This document shows, piece after piece, positions 18,373-32,321 of a DNA stretch of 64,000 nt (within the stretch, counting starts at the first letter, position 1; every line of letters begins with the position of its first letter). The notes under the pieces are model-generated. The model searched no databases. It worked only from the letters and a program-made list of their open reading frames with translations, and was not told the origin of the DNA. A program made the translations under genes and the position numbers. The stretch covers positions 1-64,000 of the forward strand of contig JBFWUF010000027.1 in assembly GCA_050247435.1 (NCBI GenBank), in the 5' to 3' direction. Origin of the DNA: JAJVID01 sp050247435 (GTDB taxonomy: Bacteria; Acidobacteriota; Blastocatellia; RBC074).

Positions 18373-19827
18373 ATGGCTTATTCCGACTTACGCGAATTCA
18401 TCAAAGTTCTGGAAAAGAACAAAGAACTCAAGCGAATCTCGCTTCCCGTTTCGAGCGACCAGGAGATTACCGAGATCACCGACCGCGTTTCGAAAACGAA
18501 AGAGAGCAACAAGGCTTTGCTGTTTGAAAATGTGGACGGCGGAAGGATTCCTGTTCTGATCAACGCTCTGGGCAGCCGCAGGCGGATGGAGCTTGCGCTG
18601 GAAGTTGACAGCGTTGACGACGTTGCTGCGCGTTTGACTGAATGGCTCGATTTCAAATCGCCCGAAGGCTTGCTGGAGAAGGTGAAGATGTTGCCGAAGC
18701 TGGCCGAGTTGGGAAAGTACTTCCCGCGCGAGGTGAAATCGGGGCCTTGTCAGGAGGTGATCAAACGTGAAGGCGAGTTTTCGCTGTTCGACTTTCCGAT
18801 CCTGAAATGCTGGGAAGCTGATGGAGGCCGCTTCATCACGTTCCCGATGGTCTTCACGCGCAACCCGCGCACGGGCAAACGCAACTGCGGAATGTACCGG
18901 ATGCAGGTTTACGATGAAAAGACCACCGGGATGCACTGGCAGATTCACAAACACGGCGCCGCGCATCACCGTGATCAGGAAAAGCGCGGAGCCGAACGGA
19001 TGGAAGTCGCGGTGGCCATCGGAGCGGAGCCGATCACCAATTTCGCCGCGACCTTGCCATTGCCCGATGATCTGGACGAGATGATCTTCGCCAGCTTCCT
19101 TCGTGAAAAGCCAATCGAGATGGTCAAATGCGTCTCGGTTGATCTGGAAGTTCCGGCGACGGCAGAAATCGTGCTGGAAGGTTATGTTGATCCCACCGAG
19201 CGAAGGATCGAAGGGCCGTTTGGCGATCACACTGGTTTCTACACGCTCGAAGAACCTTACCCAGTTTTTCACGTCACGGCGGTCACGCACCGCAAAAATC
19301 CAATCTATCAAACAACCATCGTTGGCCGTCCGCCGATGGAAGATTGCTGGATGGGATGGTCAATCATTCGCATCACGCTGCCTGTCTTGAAACGCCAGTT
19401 CCCGGAGATTGTGGATATGAACCTGCCGTTCGAGGGCGTTTTCCACAACCTGATGTTGGTTTCGATCCGCAAACAGTATCCAGGCCACGCGCGCAAAATC
19501 ATGAACGCGATCTGGGGTTTGGGCCAGGCGATGTTTACCAAATGCATCGTCGTCGTTGACGAAGACGTGAACGTGCAGGACCCATCGGAAGTCGTCTGGA
19601 AAGTTCTGAACAACATTGATCCAGAACGCGACATTCAGTTTATGCTTGGGCCGGTTGACGTGCTCGATCACTCAGCGCGGCAGATCGGGTTCGGATCGAA
19701 AATGGGCGTTGACGGCACGCGCAAATGGAAGAACGAAGGTTTTGACCGACGCTGGCCGAAGGAAAATAACACCAGCGAGGACGTGAAACGGCTCGTGGAT
19801 GAGAAGTGGAGAAGACTTGGGTTATGA
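18373..19827 (+). CDS. UbiD family decarboxylase
   Basis: This 484-aa protein is a UbiD-type, prenylated-FMN-dependent decarboxylase. Conserved segments include FLREKPIEMVKC, EGPFGDHTGFYTLEEPYPVFHVT and PEDTWMG-like MEDCWMGWSIIR. This group carries out reversible decarboxylation of aromatic or alpha,beta-unsaturated acids, including the 4-hydroxybenzoate step of ubiquinone or the futalosine-route menaquinone step. The exact substrate cannot be told here and no ubiX is adjacent. ATG 18373 (MAYSDLREFI) is preferred to the in-frame TTG at 18361. It stands between the R-M pair and msrA. Confidence 0.87.
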   Translation: MAYSDLREFIKVLEKNKELKRISLPVSSDQEITEITDRVSKTKESNKALLFENVDGGRIPVLINALGSRRRMELALEVDSVDDVAARLTEWLDFKSPEGLLEKVKMLPKLAELGKYFPREVKSGPCQEVIKREGEFSLFDFPILKCWEADGGRFITFPMVFTRNPRTGKRNCGMYRMQVYDEKTTGMHWQIHKHGAAHHRDQEKRGAERMEVAVAIGAEPITNFAATLPLPDDLDEMIFASFLREKPIEMVKCVSVDLEVPATAEIVLEGYVDPTERRIEGPFGDHTGFYTLEEPYPVFHVTAVTHRKNPIYQTTIVGRPPMEDCWMGWSIIRITLPVLKRQFPEIVDMNLPFEGVFHNLMLVSIRKQYPGHARKIMNAIWGLGQAMFTKCIVVVDEDVNVQDPSEVVWKVLNNIDPERDIQFMLGPVDVLDHSARQIGFGSKMGVDGTRKWKNEGFDRRWPKENNTSEDVKRLVDEKWRRLGL

Positions 19828-19889
19828 TTTGACCGACGAACAAGTCAACCCAATTATTTTCCCGAAAGAAAACGAAACGAGGTGATTTT

Positions 19890-20609
19890 ATGAAATCGGT
19901 TTTGCTGGCGCCGCTCGCCGCAGTCTCAATCATTGCGGCGTTCAGCCTGATTGCCGCAATCAATCATCCGGCAGCTTTCGCCTACGGCAACGGAGCGAAG
20001 GCGCACACGCAAAAAGGCCCGGAGAAACAAGCCCACAATCAGGAAAAGCGAAAGAAGAAGGAAGTCGCGACATTGGCGGGAGGTTGTTTCTGGTGCCTGG
20101 AAGCGGTCTATAACGACCTGCGCGGCGTTGAAAAAGTCGTTTCGGGCTTTTCAGGAGGCAGCATAGCCAAACCGAAATATGAACAGGTCGTCACTGGAAC
20201 CACAGGCCACGCCGAAGTCGTCCAGATTACTTTCGACCCGCAGGTGATCTCATTTAAGGAATTGCTCGATGTCTTCTTTACGATACACGATCCGACGACG
20301 CTGAATCGCCAGGGAGCCGACATCGGCACGCAATACCGCTCCGCGATTTTCCATCACTCGCTGGAACAGAAGACCGTCGCTGACAAAACCATTGCCGACA
20401 TCACAGACGCGAAAATCTGGAAAAACCCAATTGTTACCGAGGTGGTGAAGTTTGACGTGTTCTATCCCGCCGAGGAATACCATCAGCGATATTACGAGCG
20501 CAATCCCAATCAAGGTTATTGCCGGATGGTGATTGAGCCGAAGGTCATCAAGTTCCGCAGGCAATTCATGTCGAAGCTGAAAAAGCAGCCGGCGGCGAAT
20601 GAACGCTGA
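19890..20609 (+). CDS. msrA: exported peptide methionine sulfoxide reductase A
   Basis: This 239-aa protein has an N-terminal signal/anchor (about 1-30, LLAPLAAVSIIAAFSLIAA), then a Lys-rich spacer. The MsrA domain starts at ATLAGGCFWCLEAV with the catalytic Cys in GCFW near residue 71. SGFSGG, TGHAEVVQ and a C-terminal NQGYCRMVI supply other family features. It reduces methionine-S-sulfoxide in proteins. The leader puts it outside the cytoplasm, where it would repair envelope proteins. MsrB is not seen nearby. A GAGGTGATT site precedes the ATG. Confidence 0.92.
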   Translation: MKSVLLAPLAAVSIIAAFSLIAAINHPAAFAYGNGAKAHTQKGPEKQAHNQEKRKKKEVATLAGGCFWCLEAVYNDLRGVEKVVSGFSGGSIAKPKYEQVVTGTTGHAEVVQITFDPQVISFKELLDVFFTIHDPTTLNRQGADIGTQYRSAIFHHSLEQKTVADKTIADITDAKIWKNPIVTEVVKFDVFYPAEEYHQRYYERNPNQGYCRMVIEPKVIKFRRQFMSKLKKQPAANER

Positions 20610-20646
20610 TCTCCCTAAAGTTCATGAAGGGAAACAAGCCCCCTCT

Positions 20647-21000
20647 TTACTTTTGTCGTCGCAAGTAATCATCCGTGCCGTCTCGCCAATCGGCGCGGAT
20701 CGGGCTGAATACGTCAATCCCGGTGAAGTCTTCGGTGGCGACCGCTTCGTGCGGGACGTTCGAGGGGATTTCGACCATCTCACCCGCCATCAGGATCACT
20801 TCTTCGCCGCCGATCTTGAAGTGGAGCGATCCGCTGATACAGTAGCTGAACTGTTCGCTGTCGTGCTGGTGCTGTGGCACGACGCAGCCTTCCTTCAATG
20901 TCAAAAACGCCATCGTGATTTTGTCGCCAGTGAAGAAGCGGCGCGAGAAGAGGCTGGTGACGTGTTCTTCGGGGATTTCATGTAGCTTGTGGTGTTTCAT
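20647..21000 (-). CDS. small cupin-domain protein
   Basis: This 117-aa single-domain cupin begins at MKHHKLHEIP (ATG 21000, preceded by CGGAGA). Metal-ligand residues are arranged as QHQHDSEQ (motif 1) and later EIPSNVPHEAV (motif 2). The beta-barrel fits a metal-binding sensor or small-molecule enzyme and no substrate can be named. It starts 10 bases after the M1-like peptidase stop and shares its transcript. Confidence 0.82.
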   Translation of the reverse strand: MKHHKLHEIPEEHVTSLFSRRFFTGDKITMAFLTLKEGCVVPQHQHDSEQFSYCISGSLHFKIGGEEVILMAGEMVEIPSNVPHEAVATEDFTGIDVFSPIRADWRDGTDDYLRRQK

Positions 21001-21010
21001 TTTCTCTCCG

Positions 21011-23755
<2,745 letters not shown>

Positions 23756-23893
23756 ATTCTTACCTCCGTGTCTTGCAATCGGGCTGAGCCGGTCTGATGA
23801 GAGTTATTACCTGATACGAGGACGGAGGCGAGCTTAGCACAAATCTGCTCGGCGCCGTAAAGAGATTTCAGGCAAAGTGTTTCGGGCAAAATT

Positions 23894-23921
23894 AAAGGGC
23901 GATGGTTGCCCATCGCCCTTT
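23894..23921 (-). terminator. 12-bp stem, 4-base loop terminator
   Basis: AAAGGGCGATGG (23894-23905) and CCATCGCCCTTT (23910-23921) are perfectly complementary around a TTGC loop. On the minus strand the stem is followed by AATTTT. It lies about 50 bases past the glycine-zipper gene stop (23971) and before the peptidase start, so it separates those two transcription units. Confidence 0.8.
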
Positions 23922-23970
23922 GGTGAATCATCTTTCGAGTTTGCCTGCCGCAGCAGAGTTCGTTCCGCGC

Positions 23971-24375
23971 TTAGTACCGGTAACGACGATTTCTCTGATC
24001 ATCAACTTTCTTGCGGTGATAGAGATAACCGCCGCCGGCGCCAATCGCCGCGCCGATCAAAGCGCCCTTCTTGCCGCCGATCAACGCGCCGCCCAATGCT
24101 CCGATACCTGCGCCAATCCCGGTCCGCTTGATCGCTTTGCCGGTCGTGTTCTCGCGATCGTAATAATCGTCATCATAATCACGATCACGACGGCGGCGAT
24201 CGCGCTGGTAGCTTCGATCACGATAGTAGTCATCGTCTTGGTAGTTGTTGGCGAACCTGGCGTAGTTTCCGCGCTTACGGCATCTATCTTGCGCCATTGC
24301 GCTCGGAGCGGCGACCGCTAACAGCAATCCGAAAACTACTGACAAAATCACACTCTTTTGCAATATCTTGGTCAT
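23971..24375 (-). CDS. secreted glycine-zipper protein with charged linker
   Basis: This 134-aa protein has a signal peptide (to about residue 28, AMAQD), then a Tyr/Asp/Arg-rich low-complexity stretch (about 29-75). A glycine zipper follows (about 80-118, TGIGAGIGALGGALIGGKKG and a second half IGAAIGAGGGYLYH). A basic YRY C-terminus closes it. Glycine-zipper proteins insert in or bind the outer membrane or peptidoglycan, and the exact role here is unknown. A TAGGAGG ribosome site precedes ATG 24375 by four bases. A terminator follows at 23894-23921. Confidence 0.7.
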   Translation of the reverse strand: MTKILQKSVILSVVFGLLLAVAAPSAMAQDRCRKRGNYARFANNYQDDDYYRDRSYQRDRRRRDRDYDDDYYDRENTTGKAIKRTGIGAGIGALGGALIGGKKGALIGAAIGAGGGYLYHRKKVDDQRNRRYRY

Positions 24376-24854
24376 CTTTTCCTCCTATTATCGTTCTTGG
24401 AGCAGCAGCAAGCCGCCAGTTGTAGTCTCAAGCGCCGGACTCAACTCTCAAAAACTCAATTTGAAATTGGGACGCAATGGGGAATAACAACTACCGTGCC
24501 GCACTGCGTTAAACGCGTAAATGGCCTGTAAATGCCAGCCAGTCAATCGCCTACCTGGACGGACAACAAAAAAACAATCAATTCGGAAGACCGAGAGACA
24601 CGTTTCGGTGTAGCTTGCCGCACCAAATGGCGCAGCGGGATGATCGCAAAATCAGGCTCTGGCGAGCACTCTTGCTCTCTTCCTGATTACTTTAGGTTTG
24701 CTTTTCAAGTGACGCCCCGTGTGCGATGATGCATTGCGGTCGCAGGCGGGTGAGAAACATCCTGCCGAAAAGTTATCAAGCCCCAGCGAGTTTCCTCAAT
24801 CAAACGATCCCCCGGAACAAACCATAGGCTTCCTGTAATTCAGAGGTTGAAGTT
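24376..24854. other. intergenic region of 479 bp with no recognisable gene
   Basis: This lies between the glycine-zipper gene (minus) and the zinc-ribbon/PEGA gene (plus) and must hold both promoters. I see no convincing ORF with a ribosome site, no tRNA, and only short weak inverted repeats. A GGGACGCAATGGGG stretch precedes an AT-rich segment near 24490, but no -35/-10 pair stands out. Confidence 0.6.
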
Positions 24855-25667
24855 ATGCGATGTCCGAAGTGTCAAGCTGAAATCTCAGAATGGCATTTTT
24901 ACTGCCAGAATTGCCACACTCAAATTCAAAGCTACAAACCGGAAGTAGAGAAGCCTGAGCGTGGAAGGATCGAGCGAGCGGGCGTGCGAGTGCTTAACGC
25001 GCTGGCCTGGGTGTCAATCATCGCTGTGTTGATATTGACTGGTCGTACAGTGCAATGGAGTGAGCTTTTCGCAGCTATTCGCGGGGACACAGGTGTTTCC
25101 GCGGGGTCGAGGCCGGACTCGAAAGATGCGCGCGCACCCCGTACACGTTTAGATGGCGGGCGCCAGGATGATAGATCTCCGACGGATACGAAAGATGTTG
25201 AAGTTTCCGAGCGGGGAAAGAGTGACGCGATTGAAAGTGTGCGCGCGATGCCTCAAAAGATTGAGGAACTTCCTTCGGTTGATGATCCTCCCGAATCTTC
25301 CAGGCCGAGACAATCAGCGGCGTCCTCAAAAGTTGAGGACGCTCCTCTTGTCGCCGCATCCGATTCAGCTTCTAAATCGGCGATTCAGCAGGCCGACGTT
25401 AATGCGCAACTGGGGATTGAGCAGATTGACGCAAAAAACAGCGGTGAAACCGGTTTTGTGGCGATCAACAGCTATACCCCAGCGAGGATATACGTCAATG
25501 GGCAGTTCTCTGGAATCACACCGCGCGTAGTCAAACTGATCGCTGGTGATTATCAAATTAGGTTGATTGCCGATGGCTGTGAAGATTGGACGCGCCGAGT
25601 CAGGCTAAAAACCAAACAGCAAGTAGGAATCATGGCCTCAATGAAAAAGAAGAGCGCGAAGGAATAG
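24855..25667 (+). CDS. zinc-ribbon, single-TM, PEGA-domain protein
   Basis: This 270-aa protein starts with a zinc ribbon, MRCPKCQAE then YCQNCHTQ (two CxxC knuckles within the first 21 residues). It has one membrane helix near 52-70 (LAWVSIIAVLILTG). A long Ser/Asp/Pro-rich spacer follows (about 75-190), then a PEGA-like beta domain at the end (about 195-262, FVAINSYTPARIYVNGQFSG). PEGA domains occur in surface or envelope proteins. The topology suggests a cytoplasmic zinc ribbon and an extracytoplasmic PEGA. It is convergent with ctaB and its partner is unknown. Confidence 0.7.
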   Translation: MRCPKCQAEISEWHFYCQNCHTQIQSYKPEVEKPERGRIERAGVRVLNALAWVSIIAVLILTGRTVQWSELFAAIRGDTGVSAGSRPDSKDARAPRTRLDGGRQDDRSPTDTKDVEVSERGKSDAIESVRAMPQKIEELPSVDDPPESSRPRQSAASSKVEDAPLVAASDSASKSAIQQADVNAQLGIEQIDAKNSGETGFVAINSYTPARIYVNGQFSGITPRVVKLIAGDYQIRLIADGCEDWTRRVRLKTKQQVGIMASMKKKSAKE

Positions 25668-25740
25668 GAGGGCTACCGGCTGTTCGACGTTACGAAATCC
25701 CTCTCAATCCTTACCACAACAATCTGCTCCCGTGAGTGTG

Positions 25741-26673
25741 TTATCTATTCAACGTCATCAATCCAAGCAGTAGAGGCAGATAAAGCACTGAAACTTTGAG
25801 CAGTCGGCGCGACTGTTCGCGCGTCAGTTCTCTTGCCGCGCCAACGCTGGCGTGTAAAAACCACGCTCCCAGGATTGCCGCGCCCCCCAGATAAATCCAT
25901 CCGGAAAAGTGTAGAAAAGTCGGCAGCAGGCTCACAGGCACAAGCGCAATGGTGTAGCCGACGATTTGGCGAGCCGTTGATTTGCCGTCCGGCTCGATCA
26001 CTGGAAGCATGCGAATGCCCGCGCGAGCGTAATCTTCGCGGCACATCGCCGCAATCGCGTGGAAATGCGGAAACTGCCAGAGAAACATTATTCCGAATAG
26101 CACGCTGGCCTCGACGCCGACTTCGTTACGCGCCGCCGCCCAGCCGAGCGGCGCGGGCAAAGCTCCTGGAATCGCGCCGATGAACGTGCACCAGTGCGTG
26201 CGTGTTTTGAGTGGCGTATACAGAAACAGGTAACTCGCCAGCGCGGTAAGCCCAACGAAGGCCGCCAGAGGATTGATGAACCAAGCCAAGTAGGCCTCGG
26301 CGATAAACGAGACCGCAATGCCGAAAATGAGCGCGTTGCGCGCGGCCAGTTTCCCCGCAGGCAGAGGGCGGAGTTTAGTCCGCTGCATCAACGCATCCAG
26401 ATCGCGCTCCCAATACTGATTAAGTGTGCTGATGCCGCTCGAAAGCAGAGCGACGCCGATTGCCGTGTGGAGAAATTGAATCCAATTGATTGGTGAAGGA
26501 GAACCAAGCGCGAATCCGGCCAATGCCGACAAAGCAACCAGAATAGTGATGCGGGGTTTCGTCAGATCAACATAGGCCGCCAACTTTTCGTTCAGGCTCA
26601 AGCGTGACGATGAGATGACCTCGACTTCCGGATCTGACGCAGCCGGAGCGCCGGCTGCCGTGATGACTTCCAT
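25741..26673 (-). CDS. ctaB: protoheme IX farnesyltransferase (heme O synthase)
   Basis: This 310-aa UbiA-family prenyltransferase adds farnesyl to heme B for haem O/A of terminal oxidases. LNQYWERDLDALMQRTKLRP shows the NxxxDxxxD-type site. Multiple membrane helices span the rest, and a second Asp-rich cluster (MCREDYARAGIRMLPVIEPDG) lies near the middle. ATG 26673 with GGAAGG seven bases upstream is chosen over an in-frame TTG at 26688. No cytochrome oxidase genes are adjacent, which is unusual, so those genes lie elsewhere. Confidence 0.92.
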   Translation of the reverse strand: MEVITAAGAPAASDPEVEVISSSRLSLNEKLAAYVDLTKPRITILVALSALAGFALGSPSPINWIQFLHTAIGVALLSSGISTLNQYWERDLDALMQRTKLRPLPAGKLAARNALIFGIAVSFIAEAYLAWFINPLAAFVGLTALASYLFLYTPLKTRTHWCTFIGAIPGALPAPLGWAAARNEVGVEASVLFGIMFLWQFPHFHAIAAMCREDYARAGIRMLPVIEPDGKSTARQIVGYTIALVPVSLLPTFLHFSGWIYLGGAAILGAWFLHASVGAARELTREQSRRLLKVSVLYLPLLLGLMTLNR

Positions 26674-26813
26674 GTGCTTACCTTCCAAAAGATGAAGAAT
26701 GATCTTTAATTATGATGATTCTGTAGGCGACAAGATAACAGACAGCAGAGGGCTTTTCCAAATTCGGCGCCGGGGGAATTCATGAGCGCTCGATAAGCCT
26801 GCCGGAGCATGTC

Positions 26814-27254
26814 TCAGCCCAGCAAAATCTCATCCAGCCTCTTTTGATCAACCTTTCCGTTTTCGGCGATGAATCTCGCCGCCTGGTCGCAAATCTCCTG
26901 AACGGGGTGTCCGGCGTGACCGCGCGTCCATTTCCAGTCCACGCGGTGGCGCGAGGCCGCCGAATCCAGCCGCTTCCAGAATTCCAGATTGACTTTGCGC
27001 TTGAATTCGCCCTTCATCGTTTTGACGACATATTGCGAGTCTGAAATTACTTCGACGGCGCAGGGTTCTTTCAGCGTTTCGAGCGCGACGCAGGCCGCGA
27101 CGATCTCCGCCTGCTGATTGGTCGCCAAGCCGAGGAATTCGCCTACGATCTTGCGGTGTCCCTGATATTCCAGCACGGCGGCGGCGCCGGCGCGCGCGGC
27201 TTTGCTCCCGTTACCCAAACTGCTTCCGTCGCAAACAATGTTTATCTGTTTCAT
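26814..27254 (-). CDS. rnhA: ribonuclease HI
   Basis: This 146-aa enzyme degrades RNA in RNA-DNA hybrids. The catalytic acidic residues are in place: Asp9 (CDGSS), Glu50 (AEIVAA), Asp72 (ISDSQYV) and Asp123 (CDQAA), with the His-containing loop RGHAGH at 111-116. Length is normal for the family. It follows the DUF2721 gene by 8 bases, both on the minus strand, with phhB before that, making a short co-transcribed group. Confidence 0.93.
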   Translation of the reverse strand: MKQINIVCDGSSLGNGSKAARAGAAAVLEYQGHRKIVGEFLGLATNQQAEIVAACVALETLKEPCAVEVISDSQYVVKTMKGEFKRKVNLEFWKRLDSAASRHRVDWKWTRGHAGHPVQEICDQAARFIAENGKVDQKRLDEILLG

Positions 27255-27262
27255 CGTTATCT

Positions 27263-27787
27263 TTAAATTTCCTTCTCCATTTTCGCCAATGCGGCGTCGC
27301 GGCGCTGCTGATACTTCGCGCGCAGCATCAGCGTGAATTCCATCTCCGATTTGACCGAACGCAGCGCCAGCCGCGTTTCAGCGATCAGCATGACGCAGCC
27401 GTAAAAGAGGAAGACTGTGCCAATGATACCCAGCACGTTCGGCAACCACGCGGCGCGGTTGAATACCGCGACAAATCCGATGGCGGCAGTCGCGGCCACG
27501 AACAGGCTGAGCGAGACGTAAAAGCTAGTCAGCGAGCGTTGGATCAATCTGCTTCTGATTGCATGAATGGCGATCTGGCGGTCAACTTCGGCGCGCCGGT
27601 CGTCAGGGAAATCAATGGCCTCGTCTTTTGATAAACGCTCAATCGTTTGCGCCAAATCGCGCACGCGATCAACCACGCGCGACAACCGCGTCGAGGTCGA
27701 AAAGATCAGCGCCGCGCAGGCTGAAATCAGAACCGCCGGAGTGATCATCGCGCTCAGAACATTCAGCGAATGCAACGTGTCTTGCAT
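27263..27787 (-). CDS. DUF2721 membrane protein
   Basis: This 174-aa protein starts with MQDTLHSLNVLSAMITPAVL, the family's N-terminal membrane helix, followed by the signature STSTRLSRVVDRVRDL. Two further hydrophobic helices lie at about 80-130 (FYVSLSLFVAATAAIGFVAV, NVLGIIGTVFLFYGCVML). ATG 27787 is used rather than 27835, which would overlap phhB. The function is unknown. It is an inner-membrane protein set between phhB (19 bases upstream) and rnhA. Confidence 0.8.
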   Translation of the reverse strand: MQDTLHSLNVLSAMITPAVLISACAALIFSTSTRLSRVVDRVRDLAQTIERLSKDEAIDFPDDRRAEVDRQIAIHAIRSRLIQRSLTSFYVSLSLFVAATAAIGFVAVFNRAAWLPNVLGIIGTVFLFYGCVMLIAETRLALRSVKSEMEFTLMLRAKYQQRRDAALAKMEKEI

Positions 27788-27806
27788 AAGTTCGTCAAGG
27801 AGTGGT

Positions 27807-28085
27807 TCAGACCAGCGCGTTGATACGTTCGGCAAGCTTGAAATCTTTTTCGGTTAAACCTCCCTCGCTGTGCGTCATCACGCTCAGACGGACTTTGTTC
27901 CAGTCGTGGATCAGGATGTCCGGGTGATGATCCAGCGCTTCGGCCTCATCGGCCAAGCGGTTGACGAACTCCATCGCGACCTTGAAATTCTCGAACTTCA
28001 GGTCGCGCGTCAACCAATCGCCTTCGCGCCGCCAATCCAACAGGCGCGAAAGAAAATCTTTAATCTGCTCTTCGTTCAGTTTCAT
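27807..28085 (-). CDS. phhB: pterin-4a-carbinolamine dehydratase
   Basis: This 92-aa protein dehydrates 4a-hydroxy-tetrahydropterin, recycling the cofactor of aromatic amino-acid hydroxylases. It can also have a non-enzymatic role in other bacteria. ALDHHPDILIHDWNKV carries the catalytic His-His pair and the following conserved Asn-Lys-Val. ATG 28085 (MKLNEEQIKDFL) is the normal N-terminus; a longer frame to 28181 lacks support. No phenylalanine hydroxylase is present next to it. Confidence 0.9.
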   Translation of the reverse strand: MKLNEEQIKDFLSRLLDWRREGDWLTRDLKFENFKVAMEFVNRLADEAEALDHHPDILIHDWNKVRLSVMTHSEGGLTEKDFKLAERINALV

Positions 28086-28283
28086 TGGCGCTCTCCAGCA
28101 ACTCAGCTTGTCTTGAAAGTCAGGCGGTAAGACCAACAACCAATTTCGGCCTGATGTTCGCACACGGAATGCGGCTTGCACAATATGACGCGCGTTGTAT
28201 AGACTGAGCCATCAATCTCATAGTTTAGAAAGCCTCCCTAAAAATTCGCATTGAAGAAACGGCTTAAGGAGACACTCGACTGT

Positions 28284-30401
<2,118 letters not shown>

Positions 30402-30413
30402 TTTTTAGTTGTC

Positions 30414-30896
30414 ATGGATTCTTTGGCTGGAAAACTGACCGGAGTTTACATCGGATCGCGTAAAGGCGAAGACAAAGCCCGGGTCGAATCCGCCGAATTG
30501 ATAGCCGATCACGGCCTGCGCGGAGACATCCATGCGGGACGCGACCACGATCGCCAAGTCAGCCTGTTCGCCGCTGAAACCTTGCGCGAATTGCGGAACG
30601 AAGGCTTTGAAGTCTCAGCCGTAAGCCTGAGCGCGAACCTCTTTACCGAAGACATCAAGCTCGACTCTCTCAAACCCGGCGCGCGGCTTCGCGTAGGCGA
30701 AGCAATCATCGAAATCACCGAAGCGCGCAAACCCTGCCGCTCAATCACGAAGATTGATAACCGTCTGCCGAAACGTCTTTACGGCCAGTGCGGCCAGATC
30801 GGGCGAATCATCAAAAGCGGCGTCGCGCAAGTTGGCGATGATGTGGAAGTGATCGCCGAAGACAGGCAAACAGAATTGTTCAACGCAGATGTTTGA
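30414..30896 (+). CDS. MOSC-domain protein
   Basis: This 160-aa protein has the beta-strand-rich MOSC core, with DHGLRGDIHAGRDHDRQVSLF near residues 32-52 and a conserved Cys in ARKPCRSI near 105. MOSC domains bind molybdenum-sulfur centres through that Cys and are thought to move sulfur to pathways of Mo enzymes. The gene starts 12 bases after the E1 stop and should share its transcript, although no metabolic link between the two is known to me. Confidence 0.85.
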   Translation: MDSLAGKLTGVYIGSRKGEDKARVESAELIADHGLRGDIHAGRDHDRQVSLFAAETLRELRNEGFEVSAVSLSANLFTEDIKLDSLKPGARLRVGEAIIEITEARKPCRSITKIDNRLPKRLYGQCGQIGRIIKSGVAQVGDDVEVIAEDRQTELFNADV

Positions 30897-31052
30897 TTGA
30901 CTTTGCGAATGAACCTCCTGCCATCACTCCGGCTCGGCCTTTCAAAAATTTGCTTCTGAAAAAACGGTGTGTTAAATCAATGGCGGCAAGCGTCATCAAA
31001 CTGTCATCCGTTTAACAGGCAACATAACAAAACATCCCAAGGAGCGAGCGAC

Positions 31053-32294
31053 GTGTTAAGGCTGATCTGTCTCGTCATGTTCTCCTCGACTTTTGTTTTC
31101 CTCTCGCCCAACGACCCTTTTCGTCAAACGCTGACCAGCGTGTCGCGCAACATCCATCTGGACACTTGGCAGGTGTCACATCGCGACTTCAACGACAAAT
31201 TCTCCGCGCCGTGGTCGGTTCAGAAATACACGCTGCGCGGGGGGAGGCAGGAAGGCGTTGATGTGATTGTCATCAACAACGGACGCTTGAGCCTCGTCGT
31301 TGTTCCGACGCGCGGGATGAGCGTGGCCAAGGTCGAGATGGGCGATATCCGCCTCGGCTGGGATTCGCCGGTCAAGGAGATTGTTCATCCGCAGTTCATC
31401 AATTTGCAGAGCCGCGGCGGTTTGGGCTGGCTCGAAGGGTTCAACGAATGGATGGTTCGTTGCGGGTTGGAATGGGCGGGGCACCCGGGCAAGGACAAAT
31501 TCATCAACAACACGGGTGATGAAGCGGAGATGGATTTGACGCTGCACGGCAAGGTCGGGAACATTCCGGCTTCGGAGGTCGAGGTCGTCGTTGATCGTGA
31601 CGCGCCGCATCGCATTCGCATTCGTGGCCGCGTTGACGAGCGGATGTTTTACGGGCCGAAGTTGGAAATGTGGACTGAGATTTCGACCGAGCCTGGCTCG
31701 AATTCGTTTCGCATCGAGGACGCTGTCACGAACTACGGCGCCTACGATCAGGAGTTCGAGATGATTTATCACTCGAACTACGGCCCGCCGCTGCTCGAAG
31801 CTGGGGCGCGGTTTGTCGGCGCGGTCAAACAGATCACGCCGTTCAACGCTCACGCTGCGAAGAGAGCGGGGCAATTCACCGAGTATGTCGGGCCGACCAA
31901 AGGCTTCATCGAACAGGTCTACGTGATCGTCCCGTTCGCGGACGAGAAGAATCGCACGACGGCGATGTTACGAAACGCGGCGGGCGACAAAGGCGTTTCG
32001 CTTTCCTACTCGCTCGATCAGCTTCCGTACTTCACGTTGTGGAAGAATACGACTGCGCTTGAAGAAGGGTACGTGACGGGGCTTGAGCCGGGCACAAGCT
32101 CTCCGGCAAATCGCAGCGTCGAGCGCAAGGCCGGTCGCGTGCCGAAACTGAAGCCGAACGAGACGCGCAAATTTGCGATTGATTTCGCCATTCACGCCGG
32201 CAAAGAAAGCGTTGATCGAGTGGCGGCTGAAATTTCGCGGTTGCAGGCGGGACGGCAAACGCAGTTCAATCAGCAACCGATCAAAGATGAGTGA
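31053..32294 (+). CDS. secreted DUF4432 (aldose-epimerase-like) protein
   Basis: This 413-aa protein resembles DUF4432 members, whose beta-sandwich is related to galactose mutarotase. Typical segments are VVPTRGMSVAKVE, LGWDSPVKEIVHP, GLGWLEGFNEWMVRCGLE and HGKVGNIPA. The start is GTG 31053 with AAGGAG eight bases upstream, giving a signal-like N-terminus (MLRLICLVMFSSTFVFL), so the protein is probably exported. That is unlike the usually cytoplasmic members. A longer frame to 30969 has no ribosome site. Sugar binding is inferred from the fold; the substrate is unknown. Confidence 0.78.
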   Translation: MLRLICLVMFSSTFVFLSPNDPFRQTLTSVSRNIHLDTWQVSHRDFNDKFSAPWSVQKYTLRGGRQEGVDVIVINNGRLSLVVVPTRGMSVAKVEMGDIRLGWDSPVKEIVHPQFINLQSRGGLGWLEGFNEWMVRCGLEWAGHPGKDKFINNTGDEAEMDLTLHGKVGNIPASEVEVVVDRDAPHRIRIRGRVDERMFYGPKLEMWTEISTEPGSNSFRIEDAVTNYGAYDQEFEMIYHSNYGPPLLEAGARFVGAVKQITPFNAHAAKRAGQFTEYVGPTKGFIEQVYVIVPFADEKNRTTAMLRNAAGDKGVSLSYSLDQLPYFTLWKNTTALEEGYVTGLEPGTSSPANRSVERKAGRVPKLKPNETRKFAIDFAIHAGKESVDRVAAEISRLQAGRQTQFNQQPIKDE

Positions 32295-32321
32295 GACAAA
32301 GATTCGTGAGGCGAATACCGA

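Noticed and set aside
18388..19311. 307-codon minus-strand frame opposite ubiD
   Set aside because: UbiD motifs fix the true frame; this product is not recognisable.
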